Shown: one piece after another, positions 1-7,465 of the stretch
How positions within the stretch are numbered: the first letter of the stretch is position 1
Layout of the letters: every line of letters starts with the position of its first letter
NCBI GenBank assembly: GCA_913009865.1
Contig: CAJVYK010000006.1
Span: 1 to 26,324 of the forward strand
Reading direction: 5' to 3'
Origin: an uncultured bacterium
GTDB taxonomy: Bacteria; Planctomycetota; Phycisphaerae; Sedimentisphaerales; Anaerobacaceae
DNA length: 26,324 nt
Translations under genes and position numbers: made by a program
Notes under the pieces: generated by a model
Database searches by the model: none
What the model was told of the DNA's origin: nothing
Seen by the model: the letters and a program-made list of their open reading frames with translations, nothing else

Positions 1-739
1 TATCGCCTGGATTGTGAAACAGTATCGTTCCTAAAATGGAATTCAGTATCTCCTTGGCGCCGGTTCTGTCGCCGATTTTGACCTTGCCTAACAGCTCCCG
101 TTCACTTTCCAGAGGATACTGCCACTCGGCGCCCAGCTTTTTTCTTTCCTGGATAAACTCCCCTATTTGCGACTGCTGCTCTGCCCTCTGCCGCCGCCAT
201 CTTATAACCCGCGGGTCAAGGCCGGCAACTTCGTAAAGTAAATCAAACAGGAACTCCGCCGCCTTGTGGATTTTGCGTCCATGGATAATCGGCAGCTTAT
301 GTATCGCTGCCGCCAATTTCTTCTCGTCTATGCGAATGTTTTTTAAGCATTTTCGGATATCCTCGACCAGAATCTTCGTCGCCGGCTCCCAAAGGCATTT
401 GCCGAAAAACATTCCCCCTAACGCCTTATCCTTATCCATAACCGGCACACAAACCAATACTATCCCCGCGTGGCAGAGCGAAATATAAGATTGCCCGGTC
501 TCTATGGCGATTTTAAGGCTCCGCCTGCGTTCTTTATTACATCTTTTCAGGCCCGTAGCGCTATTGCGAACAACTCGGCAAAACGCCGGATGACAATCGC
601 AACTGCACACCTGTTTTATTTCTTTACCGTTGATATCTGTTGTTTCCAGGCCGAGCTGAAAATGCTTGCGAAAAACACTCTCAATTTCTTTAAACTTTTC
701 CTCGGGCAAAACTTTGCTTAATTGCGTCTTTTTAGCCAT
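1..739 (-). CDS. PocR-domain transcriptional regulator, N-terminal part (runs off left edge)
   Basis: An uninterrupted minus-strand frame of 246 codons opens at ATG 739-737 and continues past the window edge. An in-frame GTG at 745-743 sits 10 bases from a GGAGG and is an alternative start. Residues about 10-120 match the PocR sensory domain: a conserved CxCxxxFC-like cysteine cluster (VCSCDCHPAFCRVVR), the RCN segment, and SLCHAGIVLVCVPV followed by a GG-rich strand. The segment after about residue 200 (PLESERELLGKVKIGDRTGA) is the linker usually found before an AraC-type helix-turn-helix, which would lie outside the window. PocR-type proteins are ligand-sensing regulators, classically of propanediol and cobalamin genes; the ligand here is unknown. 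The frame ran off the edge, so it is easily missed. Confidence 0.8.
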   Translation of the reverse strand, partial: MAKKTQLSKVLPEEKFKEIESVFRKHFQLGLETTDINGKEIKQVCSCDCHPAFCRVVRNSATGLKRCNKERRRSLKIAIETGQSYISLCHAGIVLVCVPVMDKDKALGGMFFGKCLWEPATKILVEDIRKCLKNIRIDEKKLAAAIHKLPIIHGRKIHKAAEFLFDLLYEVAGLDPRVIRWRRQRAEQQSQIGEFIQERKKLGAEWQYPLESERELLGKVKIGDRTGAKEILNSILGTILFHNPGD

Positions 740-857
740 TTCCACTATCCACTTTCCTCCTTTTTCTATCCGTTACCCGCTATCTCTCCGCAAGTCCACC
801 AGGGGACGCCTTACAGCGGAGTCCCCAGGACTGCCATAGGTAAACGCTATTCTTAAT

Positions 858-1028
858 ACTCAAACTGACCGATTTACGGCCCAAAATTGCTATAACTGAT
901 TATTTAATAATATGTTCCGTAAACCAAAAAACAATCAAAAAGCCATCCCGACTTCGTCGGGATTCCGCAATTTTGATTTTTACACTTTGATTTTCAATTT
1001 TTCAAACTGGCCATCGGTCAGTTTGAGT
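858..1028. repeat. MITE-like inverted-repeat element
   Basis: ACTCAAACTGACCGAT at 858-873 has a perfect 16-bp reverse complement at 1013-1028, enclosing about 140 bp of AT-rich DNA. The similarity continues imperfectly outwards (GCTAT near each end) and inwards (GGCC followed by an A-rich stretch and TTG). No coding frame lies inside. The size and structure resemble a miniature inverted-repeat element, but no target-site duplication is clear. Confidence 0.5.
945..963. repeat. 8-bp perfect hairpin with TTC loop
   Basis: ATCCCGAC (945-952) and GTCGGGAT (956-963) pair perfectly around a 3-base loop. It lies inside the larger inverted-repeat element and is flanked by A-rich and T-rich stretches, so it could stop transcription, but no gene obviously ends into it. 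Confidence 0.4.
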
Positions 1029-1259
1029 TTATAGCAAGATAGTGTCATTATAACAAATAGCAAGATTAGAACAAAACTAAAAAACAAGCATGTTTTTTGA
1101 TATCGTGTTTAGTTCATTTGTTTTGTTTTTTTGCGGAACATTTCTTATATTTTAACTGGCATATTAGAAGTTCGTAAAACTCTCTTCAATTGGGGTATTT
1201 GTCGCTGTCCCGACGTAGCTGCTATGCGTTGGCGGCCGGGCAGAAAGGAATAGCGTAAT

Positions 1260-1436
1260 ATGGGTATAAAACAGGAAAAAACACGAATAAAACAATTAAA
1301 AAAGGATTTAAAAGCTGCCAAACGGGATTATACTTCTGGAGTCCGGTCGCGTAATTACCGGCTTCTTAAGTTTGCCTTACTTATGGTCGTACTTGTATTA
1401 ATTGCATCCCTCGTATACGGCCGAATCCAGATATAG
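1260..1436 (+). CDS. Small single-pass membrane protein (58 aa)
   Basis: An ATG preceded by AGAAAGGA opens a 58-codon frame ending at TAG 1434-1436. The first 40 residues are strongly basic and charged (KQEKTRIKQLKKDLKAAKRD) and would suit an amphipathic or coiled helix. They are followed by one clear transmembrane segment, about residues 40-54 (LLMVVLVLIASLVYG), and a short tail. A cytosolic N-terminus with a single membrane anchor is the natural topology. No family is recognised. A structured repeat element begins on the last base of its stop codon. It is short, but the Shine-Dalgarno sequence and the coherent protein profile make it credible. Confidence 0.55.
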   Translation: MGIKQEKTRIKQLKKDLKAAKRDYTSGVRSRNYRLLKFALLMVVLVLIASLVYGRIQI

Positions 1437-1592
1437 AGTAATGAAAGATTGAATGTTCATGTTTATGGTGTAATGAGGACAAGACCAGCAAAGAAGGCGA
1501 AGCAGCCATAGTCAAAGCTATGGTGATGCAGCCTGATGCTGCTGGTCGAAGCCGCAGTAGCCATAAACGGAACAGACAATCTTGAATTGCTC
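1436..1592 (+). repeat. Structured inverted-repeat element, copy 1
   Basis: The outer arms 1436-1468 and 1561-1592 pair imperfectly; GTTTATGG (1461-1468) with CCATAAAC (1561-1568) and AGATTG with CAATCT are perfect blocks. Inside, GACCAGCA (1483-1490) pairs with TGCTGGTC (1540-1547). The apical hairpin is CCATAG (1506-1511) and CTATGG (1518-1523) around the loop TCAAAG. The core words AAGAAGGCGAAGCAG and GATGCAGCCTGA recur in the copies at 4927 and 15377, while the outer stems do not. The element starts at the stop codon of the 58-residue membrane protein. Confidence 0.75.
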
Positions 1593-1636
1593 TAATAAGT
1601 TTATTTTGCTGCAGCTTTTTACCAATGAAATACAAG

Positions 1637-1670
1637 CGGGGCCTATACCGAATAATCAGTATAGGCCCCG
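1637..1670 (-). terminator. 12-bp perfect hairpin downstream of the LamG gene
   Basis: CGGGGCCTATAC (1637-1648) pairs perfectly with GTATAGGCCCCG (1659-1670) around a 10-base loop, 63 bases beyond the stop codon of the minus-strand secreted-protein gene. No proper T-run follows on either strand (TTGTATTT on the minus side), so it is a terminator-like or mRNA-end-protecting hairpin rather than a textbook intrinsic terminator. It separates that gene from the structured element. Confidence 0.5.
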
Positions 1671-1732
1671 AATCAGTACGAACTCACCATCTGAACTAAA
1701 TAATACTTAGTTAGTCTTTGTATCAACGCCGA

Positions 1733-4246
1733 TTAACGCGGCCACTGTTGCTCCTCAAGCCATTTATCCGCCAGTACGGCAAAGTCCTTGAAGTCAATCT
1801 GCTCGTCCTCGTACAGGTTGGCAGTTCTGTCCTGCAACGGGATCAAGCCCGTACCCCCGGTGTATAAGTATTTAACCTCCAGATCAGACAGAACATAATC
1901 ATAGATGCGGACGTCGTCCATCAGGCCCTTGTAGTAACTGTTGTAATACCCCATAGTAACCGAACTACTGGGGTCGGTGTTAATACCGACTGTGCGATTG
2001 CTATAACTACTCACATTCAGTCTGCCATCCACGTAAAACTGAATATCGTGGTTGGTAGCGTTAGCCGGTGCCGACACCGTCACGAGATGCCATTGGCCGT
2101 CTGTTATTACGACATCACCTTTGGTCCACCCACCCTCGAGTCCCAAAAACGGTATACCATAGTCGAGGGTCAGTACCCATCTCGCACCAAGACTTGCTGC
2201 AGTGCCCCAGGAAATAACATCGTCTTTTCTGCTTGCCTGCGACTCGTCCAGCTTAACCCAGGCAGTCACGGTTCGAGAATTCGGGCCGGCAATGCCGCTA
2301 TAATTAGCCGCCAGCACAGTCGCGTCCACGCCGTCGAATTGCAGCGCTCCGCCAAATTTCCCGCTAACCCAGACCGGGCCGCCAAACAGCGTGCCGGTAT
2401 GGCCGTTACCGCTTGAATCAACGGCATTGGGCCCGGCTGCATCATCGAATTTCCACCATGCTGCCAGGTTGGCATCGTTGGGTGCTGAAACCGGAACAGA
2501 GTATCCGCTCTCGAGCCAGTTATCCACTATCACCCCAAGGTCTTCAGCGTTAATCATGCAATCACCGTTGAAATCGGCATCAACACCGTACTCAGAAAGG
2601 CATCGGGACTGCACCAGTCTGATATCGTCAATGTACACATAACCGTCAACTGCTGACGCGGGGGGAGTGGCGCCCTCGTCACCAACTCCAATAGCAAGTC
2701 TCGCAACATTCGTCAAGTCCACGTTGTTCGCAGCAACAAAGTCTTGCAGGTCGATTCGCCAGAGCGTCCACTTCGTCAATTGGACTGCATTGACGTCCGG
2801 AGTTCCACCGGCATCGTTGTATGTCAGCCTCGCAGTATTACCGCTTGTATCTTCCAGCTCCACATAGAGCTCGGCGCCTTTATTAGTCGCTTCACCCATG
2901 AAATGCAAATACAGCGCCTTGACATCCTCCCTGGTCCAGTTCGGGTCGCCAGACGCACGGCTGCCTGCAGAATAAGAAACAGGATAACCACCGCCGTTGT
3001 AATACCATATTTCCATTGCATTCTGGCCCCAGTGAGTTTCTTCCCCTGCTTCACCGTTCATAAGGTACAGCGTTGCGCCACCATCCTGGGTCCATGTGAG
3101 CTTCAGATCCGAATCGCCCGCGGTCCCAGCGCCCGTGTACGTCTCAAAACTGTCCACATATATAAAATCTGTTACCGTAAAGCTCCAGATACGGCCTTTC
3201 CACGGACTGTTGGGCTCAGCGTCGTTGACCTCATCAATACGCCAGTAGTACGTCTGGCCTAAATTGAGGGTTTCTGGAACAGAGTAGCTGTTAGCATCCT
3301 GACGGCCTCTGCCGGGCGGCGTATTGGGGTCATTGGCATCGGTTACAGCGGTTTCATCCGTGCCGAAGTACACATCGTGGCCGTTCACATTCTGTGTATA
3401 ATCTCCCGGATCCCAGCTAAGGGTCACATTCTTGGCCACATTAACGGCTTTATTGCGAGGGCTCGGCCTGCGGGCTTGATAGGCGCCCATAACGGATATC
3501 AGCTTCGCCGTGGCGAACACGTTCGCCCACTTAAACGAATCATCCGTTATTCCAAAGTACTTCCCGTCGGACCACAGCATAGTGTTCTCGCGGTCTCCCC
3601 CGTTGTCATCGTCATCAAGCTGCAGTTCCAACCCGATGAGACTATCCGGCCCCGGCATGTCATTCGGTGTGCTGCCCCACAACGTCGTCCACGGAAACAT
3701 CACTTCGCACCGATAGCCCTTCGCCGTATCCTGAAACGCAACGACCACACCATCAGTAGCAGTGCTTCTGTGGGCCGAAAAAGGACCTGCATAAACCGCG
3801 TTCTCTGGTGGATTAGCCCAGGGCATTTGGTATTGGTAATCGTTTATATAATCGTAATCGTTGACTTCCTTGCTGTTGTCTGCGTCTATGAATATTTCAA
3901 CGCAGTCATCCTGATAGTAGGAAGCACCACTGTCCCTCCACAATGCTTCGTCGTTCACCTCTACCAGGAAGTAGAGATTATCATAATCCCACAGCGCCTT
4001 CCACGTGCCGTAGAGGTCGTTGGTATCGTTTACCTCGTTCGGGTCGCCTACAACAATGTAGTCAATCGGATACTCTATCGCTTTAGTCCACTCATTTGGA
4101 TCCACAATGCCATCGATGGTTGGCGGCGACAGCGCCTCCCGAATCTCAGCGTCATATTCTATATTGGGGTCAGTAGCGCCTATAGTCTCTATGGCCAGAC
4201 CCAGTACCAAAACAAAAGATATTAATAAAAACAATTTTCTACACAT
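1733..4246 (-). CDS. Secreted multidomain carbohydrate-binding-type protein (CBM9-like, FN3-like, dockerin-like, LamG)
   Basis: The frame has 837 codons with a strong AAGGAGG just before the ATG. Residues 1-24 are a typical signal peptide ending at TIGA. Residues about 35-250 form a CBM9/DOMON-like sandwich (PPTIDGIVDPNEW, then DDCVEIFIDADNS). About 258-358 is a fibronectin-III-like unit (VTLSWDPGD, YYWRIDEVND). About 365-545 is a second sandwich ending in DGYVYIDDIRLV. About 550-580 is a dockerin-type calcium loop (DADFNGDCMINAEDLGV). About 590-800 is a LamG/concanavalin-like domain (LAAWWKFDDAAG ... DVRIYDYVLS). The C-terminus is a degenerate half-dockerin (EDEQIDFKDFAVLADKWLEE). No catalytic domain is visible, so a cell-surface or extracellular polysaccharide-binding role is inferred. 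This architecture is typical of planctomycete secretomes. It lies alone between repeat-rich gaps. Confidence 0.9.
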   Translation of the reverse strand: MCRKLFLLISFVLVLGLAIETIGATDPNIEYDAEIREALSPPTIDGIVDPNEWTKAIEYPIDYIVVGDPNEVNDTNDLYGTWKALWDYDNLYFLVEVNDEALWRDSGASYYQDDCVEIFIDADNSKEVNDYDYINDYQYQMPWANPPENAVYAGPFSAHRSTATDGVVVAFQDTAKGYRCEVMFPWTTLWGSTPNDMPGPDSLIGLELQLDDDDNGGDRENTMLWSDGKYFGITDDSFKWANVFATAKLISVMGAYQARRPSPRNKAVNVAKNVTLSWDPGDYTQNVNGHDVYFGTDETAVTDANDPNTPPGRGRQDANSYSVPETLNLGQTYYWRIDEVNDAEPNSPWKGRIWSFTVTDFIYVDSFETYTGAGTAGDSDLKLTWTQDGGATLYLMNGEAGEETHWGQNAMEIWYYNGGGYPVSYSAGSRASGDPNWTREDVKALYLHFMGEATNKGAELYVELEDTSGNTARLTYNDAGGTPDVNAVQLTKWTLWRIDLQDFVAANNVDLTNVARLAIGVGDEGATPPASAVDGYVYIDDIRLVQSRCLSEYGVDADFNGDCMINAEDLGVIVDNWLESGYSVPVSAPNDANLAAWWKFDDAAGPNAVDSSGNGHTGTLFGGPVWVSGKFGGALQFDGVDATVLAANYSGIAGPNSRTVTAWVKLDESQASRKDDVISWGTAASLGARWVLTLDYGIPFLGLEGGWTKGDVVITDGQWHLVTVSAPANATNHDIQFYVDGRLNVSSYSNRTVGINTDPSSSVTMGYYNSYYKGLMDDVRIYDYVLSDLEVKYLYTGGTGLIPLQDRTANLYEDEQIDFKDFAVLADKWLEEQQWPR

Positions 4247-4547
4247 AATACTCCTCCTTACAAAAATCTAACCGCAACCACTCTTTACTTTGGCTACACA
4301 CCAAAATATCTATTGCTGCACAGACGCAAAAACCTTCATTTTCCTTCACATCTGTCCCAAGCAACTCTCACCGAACTTGCCACAAAGACCTACACCGTAT
4401 TTGTGTTTAATGCTAAAATAACTCTTCCGGATCTGGCTTTATTATCCTCCTTCCGAATGCCAAAATCAACGGTATTTGTAAATTGAAATTAAAAACCTTA
4501 ACTTCGAGGCGCAAAGCTCTCATTTAACTTCGCACCTCACCCACTAT

Positions 4548-4577
4548 TTTTCAGCTAACCAATTTTCAGCTAACCAA
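4548..4577 (-). repeat. Two perfect tandem 15-mers in the LamG gene leader
   Basis: TTTTCAGCTAACCAA occurs twice in immediate succession (4548-4562, 4563-4577). On the minus strand this lies in the predicted 5' leader of the secreted-protein gene, downstream of its likely promoter. It may be a regulator-binding tandem site or slippage-derived DNA. Confidence 0.6.
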
Positions 4578-4640
4578 GCTAAAAAACTACAAAAATCGCA
4601 CACACTAAAGATATATCCTTCACAGACCGTATCGATTATA

Positions 4641-4670
4641 ACTCTACCAAATTAAGTGTATCTTTGTCAA
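4641..4670 (-). promoter_or_regulatory. Sigma70-type promoter candidate for the LamG gene
   Basis: Read on the minus strand, TTGACA (4670-4665) is followed by an 18-base spacer and TAGAGT (4646-4641). The implied leader is about 390 bases, unusually long, and contains the tandem 15-mers. A perfect -35 box supports it; the -10 box is 4 of 6. Confidence 0.4.
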
Positions 4671-4770
4671 GAAAAAACGCAGATATTTTAGATTAAATTT
4701 GCTTGCTACAGCTACAGTTACAACGTTTTTTAGATAATATAGGACTTTACAACTGCCAATGCCATTGCTG

Positions 4771-4812
4771 TGGAAGGTTGTCGCATGGAAGGTTGTCGCA
4801 TGGAAGGTTATC
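4771..4812 (+). repeat. Tandem 15-mer array, 2.7 copies
   Basis: TGGAAGGTTGTCGCA repeats at 4771-4785 and 4786-4800, with a third, decayed copy from 4801 that runs into the CCCCTGC palindrome. Confidence 0.6.
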
Positions 4813-4813
4813 A

Positions 4814-4831
4814 CCCCTGCGAAAGCAGGGG
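4814..4831. repeat. REP/dRS3-like palindrome
   Basis: CCCCTGC-GAAA-GCAGGGG is a perfect 7-bp stem with a GAAA tetraloop, followed by CAGAAATCCAG. This resembles the widespread C-rich/GAAA/G-rich intergenic palindromes, such as dRS3 in Neisseria, that appear in spurious translations as 'PAKAG' peptides. Confidence 0.55.
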
Positions 4832-4926
4832 CAGAAATCCAGTTTTTTAGCTATTGGGGCAATAATGCCACTGTCCAGGAACTTACTACGGGTAGCTTAC
4901 ACCCGAATAATTTAAGTATTTTACTC

Positions 4927-5101
4927 GAAGTCATCCCAAAACCTGCTTTGATAACGAAAATGAGAACTTTTGGTGTCTGGCAAGGAGGCCGAAACAGGCA
5001 TAGTCATAGCTATTCCGATGCAGGCCCCTTAGGGGCAGGCCGACGATGTCCAGGCGACAAAAGAGCCATTTGCAGACCAAATGAGGTTTTGGGATGGCTT
5101 C
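4927..5101 (+). repeat. Structured inverted-repeat element, copy 2
   Basis: GAAGTCATCCCAAAACCT (4927-4944) pairs at 17 of 18 positions with the arm at 5084-5101, and pairing continues inwards to CTGG/CCAG. The core words GGCAAGGAGGCCGAAACAGG and CCGATGCAGG match copies 1 and 3, and the apical hairpin CATAG (4999-5003) with CTATT (5010-5014) is kept around TCATAG. Unlike the other copies, the right half carries an extra palindrome (GCCCCTTAGGGGC) near 5025-5037. No credible gene ends at its left border. Confidence 0.7.
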
Positions 5102-5160
5102 TTAATAGAACTTCGTCGAACTTGAGCGTTTGGGAATTGGCTGTCAATCGCAAATCCGCA

Positions 5161-5180
5161 AACCCTTTCCCGAAAGGGTT
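5161..5180. repeat. Hairpin AACCCTTT-CCCG-AAAGGGTT
   Basis: A perfect 8-bp stem with a 4-base loop lies about 60 bp after structured element copy 2. There is no adjacent T-run and no gene to terminate. Its role is unknown. Confidence 0.45.
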
Positions 5181-5539
5181 GACGTCAAGAGATGCTTTGA
5201 AACGAATACACAAAAGACGTACATTTTTGCAAATTTTTTTGAAAAAATGCGAAAAACCGCCCAAAATCGCAAACAAACGCATTCCTGAAACCACCGCCAA
5301 CGTTACCTAACCACTTTTCTAAAAAGGACTTAGGATGATTTCATCCGAAAGTCTCGAAAACCAAGTGTCTATTTTTGGTATATTTACAACTAACAAATTT
5401 ATGTGTCGTGTTGTATTTTAATTTTTTTTACTGTTCTAACTTCTATCTCTTTATCCCTGTCTTCTTACTTCCGTCTTCCGTTTTCTGGCTTCTCCGTAAG
5501 GAGTCCTTAGGACTGACTTCTGCCCCCCTTCTTTGTCAT

Positions 5540-5555
5540 TGTTCCACGTGAAACA
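5540..5555. promoter_or_regulatory. parS: parS centromere-like site 1
   Basis: TGTTCCACGTGAAACA matches the bacterial parS consensus TGTTNCACGTGAAACA exactly. One half-site differs from a perfect palindrome by a single base. It lies 655 bp upstream of parB, and ParB is expected to load here as a CTP-dependent clamp. Confidence 0.9.
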
Positions 5556-6043
5556 ATTTGCCCTGGCCTGTCCGGCTCTCCAAACATCCCGGTAAATTGG
5601 ATGGCTATAGCTGTATTCCCGTAAATACGCACTATCCCGATTCTCGCTGCCCAATAGTATTAGGCAAACGCTGCTGGTATGCTTGCTCCTGCGAAAACCG
5701 GCATACTCGCTCCTGCACCAATCAATGGGCTTCTCATACAAAATCGCATCGCGATGCAGCTCTTAGGGGGCTGATCGGCCCCGATTGACGCTGGAGAAAG
5801 CCAAACCTTTTACAAAGGCCAGTTATTTCTCCTTTAACATTTTACCCTTTGGGGGGGGGTACTTTTCTGCCGTAGATAGGTATAAAGTGCCAGGAACACG
5901 GAACGATGGGTTATTTTAATTCTCTTTTCTTCTCTGTGTTCTCCCTCAGCCACGTTCAGTCATAGGGACTTCCAGGGAAGACGGTGTCTGTGAGCTTTGT
6001 GGTGATAAAATAAGGATTAGGTTTGATACTTACTTTCTATTAT

Positions 6044-6059
6044 TGTTTCACGTGAAACA
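6044..6059. promoter_or_regulatory. parS: parS centromere-like site 2 (perfect palindrome)
   Basis: TGTTTCACGTGAAACA is the perfect 16-bp parS palindrome, extended to ATTG/CAAT on both sides. It lies 151 bp before the parB start, so ParB bound here could also influence parB transcription. Two sites within 0.5 kb fit a ParB loading region, usually near the chromosome origin. Confidence 0.95.
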
Positions 6060-6099
6060 ATTTTTCATCAAAAAGTTTTTTTGCTCTGGCAAAGTTACA

Positions 6100-6118
6100 G
6101 AATTTCAGGTAGAAATTC
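6100..6118 (+). promoter_or_regulatory. Operator-like inverted repeat before parB
   Basis: GAATTTC (6100-6106) and GAAATTC (6112-6118) form a perfect 7-bp inverted repeat with a 5-base spacer, directly followed by GATAAT (6120-6125), a good -10 candidate for parB. A convincing -35 is not seen, which would fit an activator or repressor site overlapping the promoter. Confidence 0.35.
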
Positions 6119-6126
6119 CGATAATA

Positions 6127-6193
6127 GTTCGTAGTTCAGTGTTGCTTGTCTACGAACAACGAACGACGAACGATGAACAACGAACGACGAACT
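6127..6193 (+). repeat. Heptamer word array upstream of parB
   Basis: Six consecutive heptamers of the type ACGAACN/ATGAACN fill 6152-6193. They are preceded by GTTCGTAG (6127-6134), which pairs with CTACGAAC (6150-6157). The inverted version of the same word follows parB at 7466-7507. The parB Shine-Dalgarno sequence starts just after the array. Confidence 0.8.
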
Positions 6194-6210
6194 CATAAAG
6201 GAGCGTTTAT

Positions 6211-7161
6211 ATGGCTATTAAGAAAAAGGGAAAACCAAAGCATCTCGGCAGGGGCCTGGCGTCTCTTTTAAGTCCGATATTATCGGACACTGCCCAAACG
6301 GAACAGGGGCCGCCCAGCCCCACAATAACTGCTAACTTCCCGCCAGATAAGGAGTTACACGATTCACTGAGGGAAATTGATATTGATGCTATACGCCCGA
6401 ATCCCTATCAGCCGCGAACGGTATGGAATGAGCAGGAGTTGGCGGATTTGGCTGAATCCATCAGGGTCAATGGTGTAATTCAGCCGATTATCGTCCGCCC
6501 AGCAGGAACTGGGTTCGAGCTGATTGCCGGCGAACGGCGACTGAGAGCTGCCCAATTAGCTTCTCTGACAACCATACCCGCCTTGGTTCGCGCAGCGAGC
6601 GACGAGCAATTGCTCGAACTGGCATTGATTGAGAACATTCATCGAACTAATCTAAATCCCATCGAACGTGCAAAGGCCTACCAAAACTATCTAAATACCT
6701 TCTCTCTGACCCAGGCCCAGGCCGCTGAACGCCTGGGCGAAGACCGATCTGTTGTTGCTAACTATCTGCGGTTGCTGGACTTACCAGCCGAACTCAAGCA
6801 AATGTTAGCTGAGGGGCGGTTAAGTATGGGCCATGCCAGGGCGATACTTGCCCTGCCTACGGACGAGCTTCGCCGGAAGTTGGCCAACCGGGCAATGGCG
6901 GGCCGGCTGAGTGTGCGTGAGGTTGAAAGACTGGTACGAAAGTATCTTACAGATACCGGCCAAACTAAACGAGTAGCCCGCTCTAAGCCGGCTCATATCC
7001 TGGACCTGGAGAGTAAACTGGCCGGCCAGCTTGGCACAAAAGTGAATATTGAGACCCGTAAAAACGGGCAGAGGGGTAAAATAACCATCGAGTTTTATTC
7101 GCTGGATGAATTCGATAGAATAGCAGAAAGGATTGGCCTGGCAACTGTGGAGGAAGTCTGA
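6211..7161 (+). CDS. parB: ParB-type chromosome partitioning protein
   Basis: The protein has 316 residues, with AAAGGAG 7 bases before the ATG. It shows the N-terminal GRGLASLL signature (residues 13-20; in ParB this region contacts ParA), the NPYQPR segment (about 64-69), the CTP-binding/arginine box AGERRLRAAQ (about 106-115), a helix-turn-helix TQAQAAERLGEDRSVVANYL (about 167-186), and a C-terminal dimerisation part. ParB binds parS, spreads as a CTP-gated clamp and recruits SMC for segregation. Two parS sites lie upstream. A parA gene, normally adjacent, is absent from the window. The gene is enclosed by inverted arrays of an ACGAAC-type heptamer. Confidence 0.95.
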   Translation: MAIKKKGKPKHLGRGLASLLSPILSDTAQTEQGPPSPTITANFPPDKELHDSLREIDIDAIRPNPYQPRTVWNEQELADLAESIRVNGVIQPIIVRPAGTGFELIAGERRLRAAQLASLTTIPALVRAASDEQLLELALIENIHRTNLNPIERAKAYQNYLNTFSLTQAQAAERLGEDRSVVANYLRLLDLPAELKQMLAEGRLSMGHARAILALPTDELRRKLANRAMAGRLSVREVERLVRKYLTDTGQTKRVARSKPAHILDLESKLAGQLGTKVNIETRKNGQRGKITIEFYSLDEFDRIAERIGLATVEEV

Positions 7162-7239
7162 AGAATTGATTATTGATTTTGGATTTTAAAAATTGGGAAT
7201 TTGTTGAAAATTGGGGAAAATTTAACCACGGATCATACA

Positions 7240-7279
7240 GATACCTATACCTAAGGCACAGGTGGCACAAGTTATACGG
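7240..7279 (+). repeat. 40-bp direct repeat, copy 1
   Basis: Identical over 40 bases to 7703-7742, beginning GATACCTATACC and ending TTATACGG. Internally it is made of near-repeats (ATACCTATACC, GGCACAGGTGGCACA), and the preceding TAACCACGGATCATACAG reads as the same kind of word DNA. Confidence 0.9.
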
Positions 7280-7465
7280 TTTTTTTGGTTAAAAATAAGG
7301 ATTAGTAGGTTGGTTTGTAGGGATTGGGCAAAATAGGCAAGGCGGAAACGAGTAAGAACGTTTGAAAATATTTGAAAATATGCGAAAAATAGAGGGAGAT
7401 GTTTGAAAATATTCGAAAAAGTGGGGGAAAGTTGGAAAAATGCGTAAAAAATGGGGGCATTTTTA

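Larger units (their letters stand above)
746..1259. other. Repeat-rich intergenic region
   Basis: This is the divergent gap between the PocR-type regulator (minus) and a small membrane-protein gene (plus). No convincing coding frame is visible. It holds a 16-bp perfect inverted repeat, a GC-rich hairpin, A/T-rich tracts, and a second inverted match: ATGTTCCG near 912-919 against CGGAACAT near 1134-1141, with A/T homopolymer runs inside each arm. Confidence 0.6.
4247..6210. other. 2-kb repeat-rich region without a convincing gene
   Basis: The open frames here cross tandem and inverted repeats and resemble no known protein. The region holds, in order, a 390-base leader and promoter for the LamG gene, two sets of tandem 15-mers, a CCCCTGC palindrome, structured element copy 2, a short hairpin, two parS sites about 500 bp apart, a G-run near 5850, and an inverted repeat plus heptamers just before parB. 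There is no ParA-like frame and no cluster of DnaA-box-like words. Confidence 0.6.

Noticed and set aside
3377..4225. 282-codon open frame opposite the secreted LamG protein
   Set aside because: Shadow frame of a gene with clear signal peptide and domains on the other strand.
4759..5310. 183-codon plus-strand open frame, with a 96-codon frame opposite at 5010-5300
   Set aside because: They run across tandem 15-mers, the CCCCTGC palindrome and structured element copy 2; the peptides are repeat translations without a family or a start signal.
5451..5788. Short open frames on both strands around parS site 1
   Set aside because: Low-complexity, repeat-derived peptides (duplicated GCTCCTGC words); no ribosome-binding site or family.
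4247..6210. Replication origin (DnaA-box cluster) near parS
   Set aside because: No group of TTATNCACA-like words was seen, although parS sites often lie near origins.
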